Shown: positions 53,911 through 62,731 of the stretch, piece after piece
Position numbering within the stretch: position 1 is the first letter of the stretch
Layout of the letters: each line of letters begins with the position of its first letter
Source of the DNA: Clostridia bacterium
Lineage (GTDB): Bacteria; Bacillota; Clostridia; Oscillospirales; Acutalibacteraceae
DNA: 64,000 bases
NCBI GenBank assembly: GCA_017454485.1
Contig: JAFTCX010000056.1
Coordinates: 62,001-126,000 of the forward strand
Direction of reading: 5' to 3'
Position numbers and translations under genes: made by a program
The notes under the pieces: generated by a model
Database searches by the model: none
Told to the model about the DNA's origin: nothing
Seen by the model: only the letters and a program-made list of their open reading frames with translations

Positions 53911-54561
53911 TCAGCTTGTCATCTTCTCCTGCTTGATTTTGTGGTCAATCACATGGCGCGAGGCAAGCTCGCTCATGATGTCGTCGATGGAAATGCCCGC
54001 TTCGGTCATGAGCACGAGCACATGATAGGTCAGATCGGCGATCTCATAGATCGTCTCTTTTTTGTCCTCGGCCTTAGCGGCGATGATGACCTCGGTGCAT
54101 TCCTCACCGACCTTTTTGAGAATTTTGTCAAGCCCTTTTTCAAACAGATAGGTCGTGTAGGAGCCTTCCTTCTTTTCGGTCTTGCGGCCTTCGATCAGCT
54201 TCATCAGCCCTTCCAGCGAAAACGCGTGGCGGCTTTCGCTTTGGAACACCTCGTCATTGAAGCAGGACGTCGTGCCCTTATGGCAAGCGGGACCGTCCGG
54301 CTCCACCATCACAACGAGCGCGTCCTTGTCGCAGTCTGCCGTAATGGAGACAATGTGCTGGAAATGACCGCTCGTTTCACCCTTGAGCCACAGCTCCTGC
54401 CGCGAACGGCTCCAAAAGCAGGTCAGCTCCTTTTCCAGAGAAACGGCAAGGCTTTCACGGTTCATATAGGCGAGCGTGAGCACCTGCTTTGTTTTTGCGT
54501 CAACAACGATCGCGGGGATCAGACCTTTTTCGTCAAATTTCAGTTCGTCAATGTTCAGCAT
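53911..54561 (-). CDS. hisIE: Bifunctional phosphoribosyl-AMP cyclohydrolase / phosphoribosyl-ATP pyrophosphatase
   Basis: 216 residues. The HisI half (1-~110) has the metal-site pattern [30 protein letters not shown]; the HisE half (~115-216) has [11 protein letters not shown] and an all-alpha MazG-like helix set. It performs histidine steps 2 and 3. The ATG at 54561 is 9 bases from GAAAGG; an ATG three codons earlier abuts it. It is last in the his operon, 13 bases after hisF. Confidence 0.95.
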   Translation of the reverse strand: MLNIDELKFDEKGLIPAIVVDAKTKQVLTLAYMNRESLAVSLEKELTCFWSRSRQELWLKGETSGHFQHIVSITADCDKDALVVMVEPDGPACHKGTTSCFNDEVFQSESRHAFSLEGLMKLIEGRKTEKKEGSYTTYLFEKGLDKILKKVGEECTEVIIAAKAEDKKETIYEIADLTYHVLVLMTEAGISIDDIMSELASRHVIDHKIKQEKMTS

Positions 54562-54574
54562 CGTTTTCATCCTT

Positions 54575-55333
54575 TCAAATTCTTGCTGGAATGCCGTGGG
54601 CTTTCATTTCCCGTTTCAAATCCATGATCGAGACCTCGCCGAAATGGAAGATCGACGCGGCAAGTCCGGCGTCCACCTTCGGCAGTATCTGAAACAGTGT
54701 GATAAAATCTTCGATCCTTCCCGCGCCGCCGGACGCGATCACGGGCACGGACACCACGTCGCACACCTTTTGCAGCATCTCCAGATCAAAGCCGCCCTTC
54801 ACGCCGTCGGTGTCGATGGAGTTGAGCACAATTTCACCCGCGCCGCGCTCAACGCCGGAGCGGATCCATTCAATCGCCTCCATGCCGGTGTTTTCGCGCC
54901 CGCCCTTGGCAAACACGCGAAACACGCCGTCCACACGCTTCACGTCTGCGGAAAGCACGACGCACTGGCTGCCGTAAAGCTTTGCCGCTTCGTCGATCAG
55001 ATTCGGGTTGCGGATTGCGCCGGAATTGACGCTGACCTTGTCCGCGCCGCATTTAAGCACGCGGTCAAAATCCGAAAGCGTGTTGATGCCGCCGCCGACG
55101 GTGAGCGGAATGAACACCTTGCCTGCCGTTTCGGTGAGAATATCCGAAAACAGCTTTCGCCCCTCGGCAGAGGCTGTGATATCATAAAAAACAAGCTCGT
55201 CCGCGCCGTTTTTGCTGTAATAGGACGCGAGCTCCACCGGCGACGAAACGTCGGCCAGTCCCTCAAAATTCACACCCTTGACCACACGGCCGTTTCGCAC
55301 GTCCAGACAGGGAATGATGCGTTTTGTAATCAT
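54575..55333 (-). CDS. hisF: Imidazole glycerol phosphate synthase, cyclase subunit
   Basis: 252 residues from the ATG at 55333, which overlaps the hisA stop (ATGA). The TIM barrel begins [19 protein letters not shown] with the catalytic aspartate in CLDV; the second catalytic aspartate is in LNSIDTDG. With HisH it converts PRFAR and glutamine-derived ammonia to imidazole glycerol phosphate and AICAR, which links histidine to purine synthesis. The longer frame upstream is a shadow of hisA. Confidence 0.96.
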   Translation of the reverse strand: MITKRIIPCLDVRNGRVVKGVNFEGLADVSSPVELASYYSKNGADELVFYDITASAEGRKLFSDILTETAGKVFIPLTVGGGINTLSDFDRVLKCGADKVSVNSGAIRNPNLIDEAAKLYGSQCVVLSADVKRVDGVFRVFAKGGRENTGMEAIEWIRSGVERGAGEIVLNSIDTDGVKGGFDLEMLQKVCDVVSVPVIASGGAGRIEDFITLFQILPKVDAGLAASIFHFGEVSIMDLKREMKAHGIPARI

Positions 55334-56043
55334 GTTGCCACCTCGATCGCCGCTTTCAAGTCGATTGCGCCGGTATAGTACGCTTTGCCGATGATCGCGC
55401 CGTAAAGCTCCATTTCGCGCAGCTTTTTGACATCCTCCAACGTGGAAACGCCGCCCGACGCTTCGATTTGCAATTTGAATTTTTCCGAAAGCGCCCGGTA
55501 AAGCGCAAGGTTCGTTCCCTGCATCGCGCCGTCCTTGGAAATATCGGTCACAATCAGCGTTTTCACGCCGATGTCCTGCATCTTTTTGCAAAACGAATCC
55601 GCGTCATAGGCGCTTTTTTCCGTCCATCCCTTCACGGCAACAAAGCCGTCCTTGAGATCGACGCCGACAGCGATCTTTTCGCCGTAGGCAGCAACGCATT
55701 CTTTCAAAAACGCTTCATCCGTCACGGCCGCCGTGCCGAGAATCACGCGATCGATGCCGCTTTCCAAATAGGTTTTCACCGTTTCCATCGAACGCACGCC
55801 GCCGCCGATTTCGCAAAACAGACCGCTTTCACGTTTGATGCGTTTGACGATCTCAAGGTTCGGCGTTGTGCCGTTTTTTGCGCCCTCAAGGTCTACAATG
55901 TGGATATGCGTCGCGCCGCACGCTTTGAAATCGAGCGCGATCTCCCACGGACGGGTGCTGTAAACGGTCATTTGCGCATAGTCGCCCTTGAACAGGCGCA
56001 CCGCCTTGCCCTCATAGAGGTCGATTGCCGGAAACAGGATCAT
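55330..56043 (-). CDS. hisA: ProFAR isomerase
   Basis: 237 residues from the ATG at 56043. The TIM barrel start MILFPAIDLYEGKAVRLFKG carries the catalytic aspartate (PAID); the second acid is in VTDISKDGAMQG. It isomerises ProFAR to PRFAR. It overlaps hisH and hisF by 4 bases each. Confidence 0.96.
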   Translation of the reverse strand: MILFPAIDLYEGKAVRLFKGDYAQMTVYSTRPWEIALDFKACGATHIHIVDLEGAKNGTTPNLEIVKRIKRESGLFCEIGGGVRSMETVKTYLESGIDRVILGTAAVTDEAFLKECVAAYGEKIAVGVDLKDGFVAVKGWTEKSAYDADSFCKKMQDIGVKTLIVTDISKDGAMQGTNLALYRALSEKFKLQIEASGGVSTLEDVKKLREMELYGAIIGKAYYTGAIDLKAAIEVAT

Positions 56044-56657
56044 GCGCCCACCTCCTGACAAAACGCGCGTAAAATCGCAAGCCCCACGTCGCCGCTTTTT
56101 TCGGGATGGAACTGACAGCCGTAAACATTCCCTTTTTGCACAGCGGCGGTCAGCGGCGCGCCGTAATCGCACGTTGCAATCACCGCGTCGAAGCAGTCGG
56201 CGGCGTAATAGGAATGCACGAAGTAAACGTAATCGCCGTTTTTGATGTTGCGAAACAGGTCGCTTTCGCGCTTGAAGTCGAGCGCGTTCCAGCCGATTTG
56301 CGGAATTTTCAGCGACTTTGGAATCACATCGGCAATCGGGCGCACACCGCCTTGAATCAGACCGAGGCCCTCATATTCGCCGAATTCATAGCTTTTTTCA
56401 AAGAGCATCTGCATTCCGAGACAGATGCCGAGCAGCGGCTTGCCGTTCTTTGCAACGTCTTTGAGCACTGTGTCAAGCCCGCTGTCGCGCAGCTTTTGCG
56501 CGGCGTCACGAAATGCGCCCACGCCGGGTAAAATGACACGGTCCGCGCTGCGAATGACGTCTGCGTCGCCTGTCACGACCACATCGGCGCCGATGGCGTT
56601 CAGCGAACAGCGCAGCGAAAACAGGTTGCCCACGCCGTAATCAACGATTGCGAGCAT
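56040..56657 (-). CDS. hisH: Imidazole glycerol phosphate synthase, glutaminase subunit
   Basis: 205 residues. Class I glutamine amidotransferase with the oxyanion segment PGVGAF, nucleophile cysteine in GICLGMQ (about 80-86) and the His-Glu pair in CQFHPEKSG. It supplies ammonia to HisF. The ATG at 56657 follows AAGGGGTG and overlaps the hisB stop by one base (TGATG). Confidence 0.96.
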   Translation of the reverse strand: MLAIVDYGVGNLFSLRCSLNAIGADVVVTGDADVIRSADRVILPGVGAFRDAAQKLRDSGLDTVLKDVAKNGKPLLGICLGMQMLFEKSYEFGEYEGLGLIQGGVRPIADVIPKSLKIPQIGWNALDFKRESDLFRNIKNGDYVYFVHSYYAADCFDAVIATCDYGAPLTAAVQKGNVYGCQFHPEKSGDVGLAILRAFCQEVGA

Positions 56658-57244
56658 CAAAGCACCCCTTTCGTAGACGGGATCTCATCGGCAAAGTCTG
56701 CGTCATTTTTTACCGCCGCCTTCATTGCGCGGCCGAAGGCCTTGAACGCGCCCTCAATGATGTGGTGCGTGTTGGAACCTGCGATCTGGCGCAGATGCAG
56801 CGAGCAAGGGCAGTTGCGCACAAAGCCGAGGAAGAATTCCTCCACAAGCTCGGTGTCAAACGACCCCACCTTTGCGCGCGGCAGTGTCAGATCATAGCCC
56901 AGACACGCGCGGCCGGAAAGATCGACCGCCGCGAGGATCAGCGCTTCGTCCATCGGCAGCAGCATACTGCCATAGCGCACAATGCCTTTTTTATTGCCGA
57001 GCGCTTGGGTAAACGCCTGTCCAAGCGCAATGCCGATATCTTCCGTGCTGTGGTGATCGTCCACTTCGGTGTCGCCCTTACAGACCAGCGTCAGATCAAA
57101 CCGTCCGTGGCGCGCAAAGAGCGTGAGCATATGATCGAGAAAACCGACGCCGCTTTGAATGCTGCTTTCTCCCCTGCCGTCGAGGTTGAGCGACAGGGTA
57201 ATATCGGTTTCCGCTGTGGTACGTTGAATCGCAGCCGTTCTCAT
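56657..57244 (-). CDS. hisB: Imidazoleglycerol-phosphate dehydratase
   Basis: 195 residues, monofunctional form. The metal-site repeats FLDHMLTLFARHG and DDHHSTEDIGIALG plus the second set (TELVEEFFLG, HHIIEGAFKA) are intact. The start overlaps hisC by 4 bases. Confidence 0.96.
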   Translation of the reverse strand: MRTAAIQRTTAETDITLSLNLDGRGESSIQSGVGFLDHMLTLFARHGRFDLTLVCKGDTEVDDHHSTEDIGIALGQAFTQALGNKKGIVRYGSMLLPMDEALILAAVDLSGRACLGYDLTLPRAKVGSFDTELVEEFFLGFVRNCPCSLHLRQIAGSNTHHIIEGAFKAFGRAMKAAVKNDADFADEIPSTKGVL

Positions 57245-58305
57245 GATTGTTCCTCCAAAATCTCCCGCACATTCTGCAGCAGAATGTCCATCTGTGCTTT
57301 TGTGCCGATGGTAATGCGGTTATAGTCTTTCAGCCGCGGCGTTTCAAAATGGCGCACCAGCACGCCGCGCGCTTTCAGTTGTTGATAAAGCGAAAGTCCG
57401 CTGATTTGCCCGCTTTTTGCGAACACGAAGTTCGCCTTTGATTCCAGCACGGAAAAGCCCAGCGCGGTCAGCGCGTTCGATGTATAAGCGCGGTTTTCCC
57501 GAATCACGGCGCAGTTCGCTTTGGTTTGCGCCTCGTCCTGCAACGCCGCAAGCCCGGCCGCCTGGGTCATGCTGTTGACGTTATAGGGGTTCGTGGAATA
57601 TTTGATCGTGTTCAGATCCCGAATGAGCGCTCTGCTGCCCACGCCGAAGCCGAGTCTGCCGCCGGCGAGTGAGCGCGATTTGGAAAAGGTCTGCGTCACA
57701 AGCAGGTTGTCATATTTACGGATCAGCTTCACCGCGCTCTCTGCGCCGAAATCCACATAAGCTTCATCGATCACGACCACGTTGTCAGGATTAGATGCAA
57801 CGATTTTTTCGATTTCAGAAAGCGCAAGCGCTTTTCCCGTCGGCGCGTTGGGGTTGGCGATGAAAACCGTTTTGCCGAGGGAGAGATAATCCTCCACGCG
57901 AATACTATATTCGTCATCGAGCGGAATTTCCGTATACGGCACGCCGTTCAGCGCGGCAAAGACTTTATAAAACCCGTAGGTGATATCGGCAAACGCCGCC
58001 GGATGGTCCTTATCGCAAAAGGCCATGAACGCGAAGTTGAGAATTTCGTCCGAGCCGTTGGTGAGCAAAACCTCGTCAGCTTCCACACCGAGCGTTTCGG
58101 CAAGCTTTTTTGAAAGCGCCGAACACGTCGGGTCGTTATAAAGCTGCAGCCCGGCCGCCGCTGCGGCAGCGCTTTTTGCAACGCGTTCACTCGGCGGAAA
58201 CGGGGATTCGTTGGTGTTGAGCTTGACATACTGCGTATCCTTCGGCTGCTCCCCGGGGGTATACGGCGTCAGCGCCTGAAATTTGCTGCTGAAGAATCTG
58301 CTCAT
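57241..58305 (-). CDS. hisC: Histidinol-phosphate aminotransferase
   Basis: 354 residues. Fold-type I PLP enzyme: NTNESPFPPS at the N-terminus, NPNAPTGKAL, VVIDEAYVDFG and the PLP lysine in TQTFSKSRSLAGGRLGFG. It makes histidinol phosphate from imidazole acetol phosphate and glutamate. It overlaps hisD and hisB by 4 bases each. Confidence 0.95.
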   Translation of the reverse strand: MSRFFSSKFQALTPYTPGEQPKDTQYVKLNTNESPFPPSERVAKSAAAAAAGLQLYNDPTCSALSKKLAETLGVEADEVLLTNGSDEILNFAFMAFCDKDHPAAFADITYGFYKVFAALNGVPYTEIPLDDEYSIRVEDYLSLGKTVFIANPNAPTGKALALSEIEKIVASNPDNVVVIDEAYVDFGAESAVKLIRKYDNLLVTQTFSKSRSLAGGRLGFGVGSRALIRDLNTIKYSTNPYNVNSMTQAAGLAALQDEAQTKANCAVIRENRAYTSNALTALGFSVLESKANFVFAKSGQISGLSLYQQLKARGVLVRHFETPRLKDYNRITIGTKAQMDILLQNVREILEEQS

Positions 58306-59582
58306 ACGTCGTCCTCCGAACGCACCATGGCGCTCTTTGCGTGGCCGGTGAGCCCCTCCTTCGTTGCAAAAAACGCAACGTCTTCGGCAACAGCGGCAAG
58401 CGCATCCTTTGTGTAATAGGTGTACTGCGTCTTTTTGACAAAATCATCCACCGAAAGCGGCGAAGAGAATTTCGCCGTGCCGCTGGTCGGCAGCGTATGG
58501 TTCGGGCCGGCAAAATAATCGCCGAGCGCTTCGGGACAGTTGCGGCCCATGAAAACGGAACCGGCGTGACGGATGGAATCGAGCAGATCAAAGGGGTTGT
58601 CCACGCAGAGCTCCAGATGCTCGGGCGCGATCTCGTTGGCGATTTCAATTGCGTTCATCAAATCGTTTGCAACAATGATCTTACCGTTGTTGTCGATGGA
58701 GGCGCGTGCGATCTCGGCGCGCTCAAGCAACGGAATTTGTTTTTCAAGCTCACCCTGCACGGCCTTTGCAAAGTCCATGCTGTCGGTCACAAGCACCGCC
58801 GAAGCGAGCTTGTCGTGCTCCGCCTGCGAAAGCAGATCGGCCGCCGCGTGGCGCGGATTGGTTTTTCCGTCCGCGACGATGAGAATTTCACTCGGTCCGG
58901 CGATCATATCAATGGACACCTGCCCGAACACCTGCTTTTTCGCTTCGGCAACAAAGGCGTTGCCGGGGCCGACGATCTTATCCACCTTCGGGATGCTCTC
59001 GGTGCCGAACGCAAGCGCGGCAATCGCTTGTGCACCGCCGACTTTGAAAATTTTGTCGATCCCCGCCACAGACGCGGCCGCCAAAATGGCCGGGTTGACC
59101 TTGCCGTCCTTTCCGGGCGGCGTCACCATCACAACCTCGCGCACACCGGCGATTTTTGCCGGAATGGCGTCCATGAGCACCGTGGACGGATAGGCCGCTG
59201 TGCCGCCGGGCACATAAAGACCGGCTTTGTCCACGGGGATGATCTTTTGCCCGATCACGACGCCGGGCTCGGTGTTGATGATAAAGCTCGTGCGCACCTG
59301 CTTTTCATGAAATGCGCGGATGTTCGCCGCAGCACGGTGCAAAATATCGAGAAAGCGCGGTTCCACAAGCGAGAGCGCTTCGTCGATCTCCTCTTTTGAG
59401 ACAACCAGCGTTTTGAGAACCGCCTTGTCAAATTTTTCAGTGAAGGCAAACAGCGCCGCGTCGCCGTCGCGTTTGACCGCCGACAGAATGTCGGACACGA
59501 TGGCGCTGACATCCATTTTCGGCTCCACGCGGGCAAAAACCTCGCTTGCGCTCACTTCGGCATAGTTTAAAATACGAATCAT
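58302..59582 (-). CDS. hisD: Histidinol dehydrogenase
   Basis: 426 residues, full length. The zinc/catalytic regions VPGGTAAYPSTVLM, LLSQAEHDKLASAVL and NHTLPTSGTAKF are present. It oxidises histidinol to histidine in two NAD+ steps. It overlaps hisG by 4 bases. Confidence 0.96.
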   Translation of the reverse strand: MIRILNYAEVSASEVFARVEPKMDVSAIVSDILSAVKRDGDAALFAFTEKFDKAVLKTLVVSKEEIDEALSLVEPRFLDILHRAAANIRAFHEKQVRTSFIINTEPGVVIGQKIIPVDKAGLYVPGGTAAYPSTVLMDAIPAKIAGVREVVMVTPPGKDGKVNPAILAAASVAGIDKIFKVGGAQAIAALAFGTESIPKVDKIVGPGNAFVAEAKKQVFGQVSIDMIAGPSEILIVADGKTNPRHAAADLLSQAEHDKLASAVLVTDSMDFAKAVQGELEKQIPLLERAEIARASIDNNGKIIVANDLMNAIEIANEIAPEHLELCVDNPFDLLDSIRHAGSVFMGRNCPEALGDYFAGPNHTLPTSGTAKFSSPLSVDDFVKKTQYTYYTKDALAAVAEDVAFFATKEGLTGHAKSAMVRSEDDV

Positions 59583-60217
59583 GCTTGTTCCTCCAACAGC
59601 GCCTGCATGCGCTTTGCAATGGTTTCGATCTGCCCGTTTTTGAATTTGAACGCGGCCTTGTTGGCGATCAGGCGCGCGCTGATGGGCACGATCGTTTCCA
59701 TCGGCAGCAGATCGTTTTCCTTGAGCGTTGTGCCGGTTTCGACAATATCCACAATCACGTCGGAAAGGCCGAGAATCGGCGCGAGCTCAATGGAACCGTT
59801 CAGATGTATAATATCAATATCGCGGCCGAGCGCGGCATAATAGCTTTGCGCAATGTGCGAAAACTTTGTTGCAACGGTCAGCGTGCGGCGGCGGTCATCA
59901 TGAAAGCCTTTTTTTGCCGCAACCGCCATACGGCATTTGCCCATGCGCAGATCGAGCAGCTCATACACGTCCGGCTCATATTCCAGCAGAATATCCTTGC
60001 CCACAACGCCGATATCCGCGGCGCCGCGCTCCACATAGATGGAAACGTCGGAGGGCTTGACCCAGAAATAGCGCACGCCGCAGGCCTCGTTTTCAAAGAT
60101 CAGCTTGCGGTTGTTTTCTTTGATAGACGGGCATTCAAACCCCGAACGCTCAAACAGCGCATAGGCTTTTTCGCCGAGTCTGCCCTTTGGCAGCGCAATG
60201 TTCAGCATGTTATCCAA
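59579..60217 (-). CDS. hisG: ATP phosphoribosyltransferase, short catalytic subunit
   Basis: 212 residues, the short HisG form, lacking the C-terminal regulatory domain and therefore needing HisZ. ALPKGRLG near the start, and DIVETGTTLKEN as PRPP site, are typical. The likely start is the TTG at 60217 (GAGGTG 7 bases upstream, inside the hisZ end); an ATG three codons later is the alternative. It catalyses the first, feedback-controlled step of histidine synthesis. Confidence 0.95.
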   Translation of the reverse strand: MDNMLNIALPKGRLGEKAYALFERSGFECPSIKENNRKLIFENEACGVRYFWVKPSDVSIYVERGAADIGVVGKDILLEYEPDVYELLDLRMGKCRMAVAAKKGFHDDRRRTLTVATKFSHIAQSYYAALGRDIDIIHLNGSIELAPILGLSDVIVDIVETGTTLKENDLLPMETIVPISARLIANKAAFKFKNGQIETIAKRMQALLEEQA

Positions 60218-61322
60218 GGGGCTTCACCTCACCGTTTTCAAATTTCATCAACTGCGCATAGCGCAGCTTTTCCGGCTTTTTCCGCTGGGCACAAACGCTT
60301 TTTCCGCTTTTGCGCAATTCTTCCAGCGCCTTGGAAAGCGCCGCGAGTGATACGCCCTCGTCATAGAGCACAACGGCGTCCACATCAAAGCCGCTGTCGG
60401 AAAGAAGCAGGCGCTCCAGCTCGTCAAGATACAGCGCAAAGCCGATGGCGCCGAAATCGCGGTGCAGACGCTGCATCAGCCGGTCATACTGCCCGCCGGA
60501 AAGCACGCTGTTCGGCACACCCTCAACAAAGCCCTTAAAAACAAAGCCGTTATAGTAGTTCATATCGCTGACAACGGAAAAATCCAGCCGCAGCATCTCG
60601 TAAAGCTCCGTGCCGGCAAAGGCGTTCATCATCGTTTCAAGCTGCGTGAGCGCCGTGCAGTCGCTTTCGTCGGCAAACAGATCGCGCAGCTTTGCGATCA
60701 CGTCCAGCGGATCGCCGTAGAGCTGCACCAGCGAACAGATGCGTTCGGCGCCGCGCTTTTCAATTCCGTTTTCGGCGCAGATGCGCTCGATCTCGTGGCA
60801 GTTCTTCTCGTCGATACATTTGACGATCTGTGCTTTGACCGCGTTCGGCAGCACAAAGTCGTCCAGCACGGCGGCAACGATGCCGAGGTGCGACACATCG
60901 AGCACAGCGGGTCTGCCGATGCATTTCAGACTCCGGCAGGCCAGAGAGAGCACTTCATAGATGCAGTAGTCGTCGATCTCGCCCATGCATTCCAGCCCGG
61001 ACTGCAAAATCTCCTTGAACGTATGCGTGCCCTTGGAGATGCGGTAGACGTTCTCGTTATAATAGACCTTTTGCGTGGCGGCAAGCGCGTCGCCGCTGTT
61101 TTTGATGATGGAAAGCGTCACGTCGGGCTTGAGCGCCATCAGCTTTCCGTTGGTATCGGTAAACGTGATCACGGAATCGGAAATCAAAAAGTCCTTGTTG
61201 CGCACATAGAGGTCATATTCCTCAAATTTGCTCATCTTATACTGTGCGTAGCCGCTTTGCTCATAAAGCGCACGCAGTTCGCCCTGCAGGGCTTCGAGCG
61301 TTTGATTTGCACTTGTGTTCAT
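60210..61322 (-). CDS. hisZ: ATP phosphoribosyltransferase regulatory subunit
   Basis: 370 residues. A histidyl-tRNA-synthetase-like catalytic fold with motif 2-like VYYNENVYRI and GGQYDRLMQRL (motif 3-like), but without the tRNA-binding domain. HisZ assembles with short HisG and confers histidine inhibition. It overlaps hisR by 4 bases and hisG by 8. Confidence 0.92.
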   Translation of the reverse strand: MNTSANQTLEALQGELRALYEQSGYAQYKMSKFEEYDLYVRNKDFLISDSVITFTDTNGKLMALKPDVTLSIIKNSGDALAATQKVYYNENVYRISKGTHTFKEILQSGLECMGEIDDYCIYEVLSLACRSLKCIGRPAVLDVSHLGIVAAVLDDFVLPNAVKAQIVKCIDEKNCHEIERICAENGIEKRGAERICSLVQLYGDPLDVIAKLRDLFADESDCTALTQLETMMNAFAGTELYEMLRLDFSVVSDMNYYNGFVFKGFVEGVPNSVLSGGQYDRLMQRLHRDFGAIGFALYLDELERLLLSDSGFDVDAVVLYDEGVSLAALSKALEELRKSGKSVCAQRKKPEKLRYAQLMKFENGEVKPLG

Positions 61323-61621
61323 GCGCGGTCCCCTTTCTTTTCATACCAGCGGTCGAGCGCCTGCCGGTAGCCGCCGGAGCCGTAATTCAGGCATTTGCTC
61401 ACGCGGCCGATCGTCGCCGTGCTGATCTGCACGTCCTTTGCGATCTGCTGATAGCTGCATTTTTGATCGAGCAAAAACGCGGCGTCCAAACGCTGCGCCA
61501 TATCGGAAATTTCGCGGATGGTGCAAAGGTCGGCAAAAAAGCGCCGGCAGTCGTCCTCGGAATCCAGTTGCAAAATCACCTGATACAATCTCGAAATCGA
61601 ATCTAAATTTTGTTCCGCCAT
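61319..61621 (-). CDS. hisR: TrpR-like repressor (YerC/HisR type)
   Basis: 100 residues, all helical. An HTH of the TrpR family lies at about 56-80 (YQQIAKDVQISTATIGRVS). YerC/YecD-type TrpR homologues have been proposed as histidine-responsive repressors (HisR) of his genes in Firmicutes. Here the gene leads the his operon and is coupled by ATGA to hisZ, and the promoter holds a palindrome between -35 and -10. That points to an autoregulated his repressor using histidine as co-repressor, which is inference. Confidence 0.85.
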   Translation of the reverse strand: MAEQNLDSISRLYQVILQLDSEDDCRRFFADLCTIREISDMAQRLDAAFLLDQKCSYQQIAKDVQISTATIGRVSKCLNYGSGGYRQALDRWYEKKGDRA

Positions 61622-61661
61622 AGTCAGCCTCCTTACGGATGGTTTCGGAAATCTTCATGTT

Positions 61662-61690
61662 ATATTATCACATTAGCGTGCTAAAGTCAA
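61662..61690 (-). promoter_or_regulatory. Promoter of the histidine operon
   Basis: TTGACT (61685-61690) and TAATAT (61662-61667) on the minus strand, 17-base spacing; the start point should be about 30 bases before hisR. Confidence 0.78.
61673..61684 (-). promoter_or_regulatory. Candidate HisR operator
   Basis: The perfect palindrome TTAGCGTGCTAA fills most of the spacer between -35 and -10 of the his promoter, where a bound repressor would block polymerase. Confidence 0.6.
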
Positions 61691-61754
61691 ACCCGTGCGC
61701 AATTGTTCAAAAAAAGTTCACAATACCAAATAAATACCAAATAAGATAAAAAGA

Positions 61755-61776
61755 AGCCGCGCCTTTCAGCACAGCT
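61755..61776 (-). terminator. Intrinsic terminator of spo0A
   Basis: On the minus strand AGCTGTGC pairs with GCGCGGCT (two G-U pairs), 6-base loop, then TCTTTTT. It lies about 20 bases after the spo0A stop. Confidence 0.78.
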
Positions 61777-61794
61777 CCCTTTGCAGCCATTGAT

Positions 61795-62598
61795 TCACTG
61801 TGTCACCTTGAGATCCAGCCGCAGCTTGTCCGAGATCATGGCGATGAACTCCGAATTCGTCGGCTTACCGCGTGAATTCTGAATCGTATAACCGAAATAG
61901 GACGCGAGCACATCCACATCGCCGCGATCCCACGCGACCTCAATGGCGTGACGGATGGCGCGCTCCACACGAGAGGACGTGGTCTTGAACGTCTTTGCAA
62001 CCGACGGATAGAGTACTTTTGTGACCGCGTGCATCAGTTCCGGGTCCTCCACGGTGCGCATGATCGCTTCGCGGAGATATTGATAGCCCTTGATATGCGC
62101 CGGCACGCCGATCTCACGCATGATTTTTGAGATCAGCCGCTCAATGGACTGCGTGCCCTGTGTGTCAACCGTCTGCAAAGACGCGATCGTATCATCCAAT
62201 GTGCGAGATACCTTGGCGGACTTTCGAAACAGCAGCGATTCCATGCGTTCCGCGCATATTTTCGGATCGAACGGCTTGAGCAAAAAGTAGTCTGCGCCAT
62301 TTTGCAGCATGGAAAGCTGCAGCTCCGGCTGATCGACCGCCGACATGACGACCACCTTCATCGGGTTTTCCTCACGAAAAGACGCAAGGCTTTGCAGCAC
62401 GCCGAGCGCGTCGATGTTGATCAGAAATGCATCCATCATCAGCAGCGCGGGCTGCTCCTTTTTGACACGCTCCAAAAGCAATTTTCCGTCGCGCGGCAGC
62501 AGCAGCACCTGAAAGCCCTTGTTCTTGAGCTGCGCCGCACACAGCGACGTGCCGTCCGTTCCTTCCACTGTAATCATGATTTTCGGATTCTTTTTCAT
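61795..62598 (-). CDS. spo0A: Sporulation master regulator Spo0A
   Basis: 267 residues. The receiver domain (1-120) keeps the phospho-acceptor aspartate at 56 (MMDAF), Ser86 and Lys108, but the usual acidic pair near residue 10-11 reads Val11-Glu12. The C-terminal DNA-binding domain (about 150-260) has [18 protein letters not shown], the Spo0A recognition helix, and [17 protein letters not shown]. It follows spoIVB as in other spore formers. GAGAGG precedes the ATG. Confidence 0.95.
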   Translation of the reverse strand: MKKNPKIMITVEGTDGTSLCAAQLKNKGFQVLLLPRDGKLLLERVKKEQPALLMMDAFLINIDALGVLQSLASFREENPMKVVVMSAVDQPELQLSMLQNGADYFLLKPFDPKICAERMESLLFRKSAKVSRTLDDTIASLQTVDTQGTQSIERLISKIMREIGVPAHIKGYQYLREAIMRTVEDPELMHAVTKVLYPSVAKTFKTTSSRVERAIRHAIEVAWDRGDVDVLASYFGYTIQNSRGKPTNSEFIAMISDKLRLDLKVTQ

Positions 62599-62641
62599 GA
62601 CAATGCCTCTCTTTCGTATTGTGTGTATTTTTCACATTTTG

Positions 62642-62670
62642 ATTCTATCGCAAAGGTGCATAATAGTCAA
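62642..62670 (-). promoter_or_regulatory. Promoter of spo0A
   Basis: TTGACT (62665-62670) and TAGAAT (62642-62647) on the minus strand with 17-base spacing. Confidence 0.7.
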
Positions 62671-62676
62671 GAGAAA

Positions 62677-62685
62677 ATTGTCGAA
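62677..62685 (+). promoter_or_regulatory. 0A box upstream of spo0A
   Basis: ATTGTCGAA matches the Spo0A~P box (TTTGTCRAA) in 8 of 9 positions. It lies 7-8 bases upstream of the spo0A -35 element, consistent with autoregulation. Confidence 0.6.
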
Positions 62686-62731
62686 TCCTCAAAATTTTTT
62701 TAAAAAATTTTTATTATTCAGGCAAAAAAGG

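Noticed and set aside
53822..54627. Plus-strand frames opposite hisIE and its 3' flank
   Set aside because: They are antisense shadows of hisIE; no ribosome site or recognisable domain.
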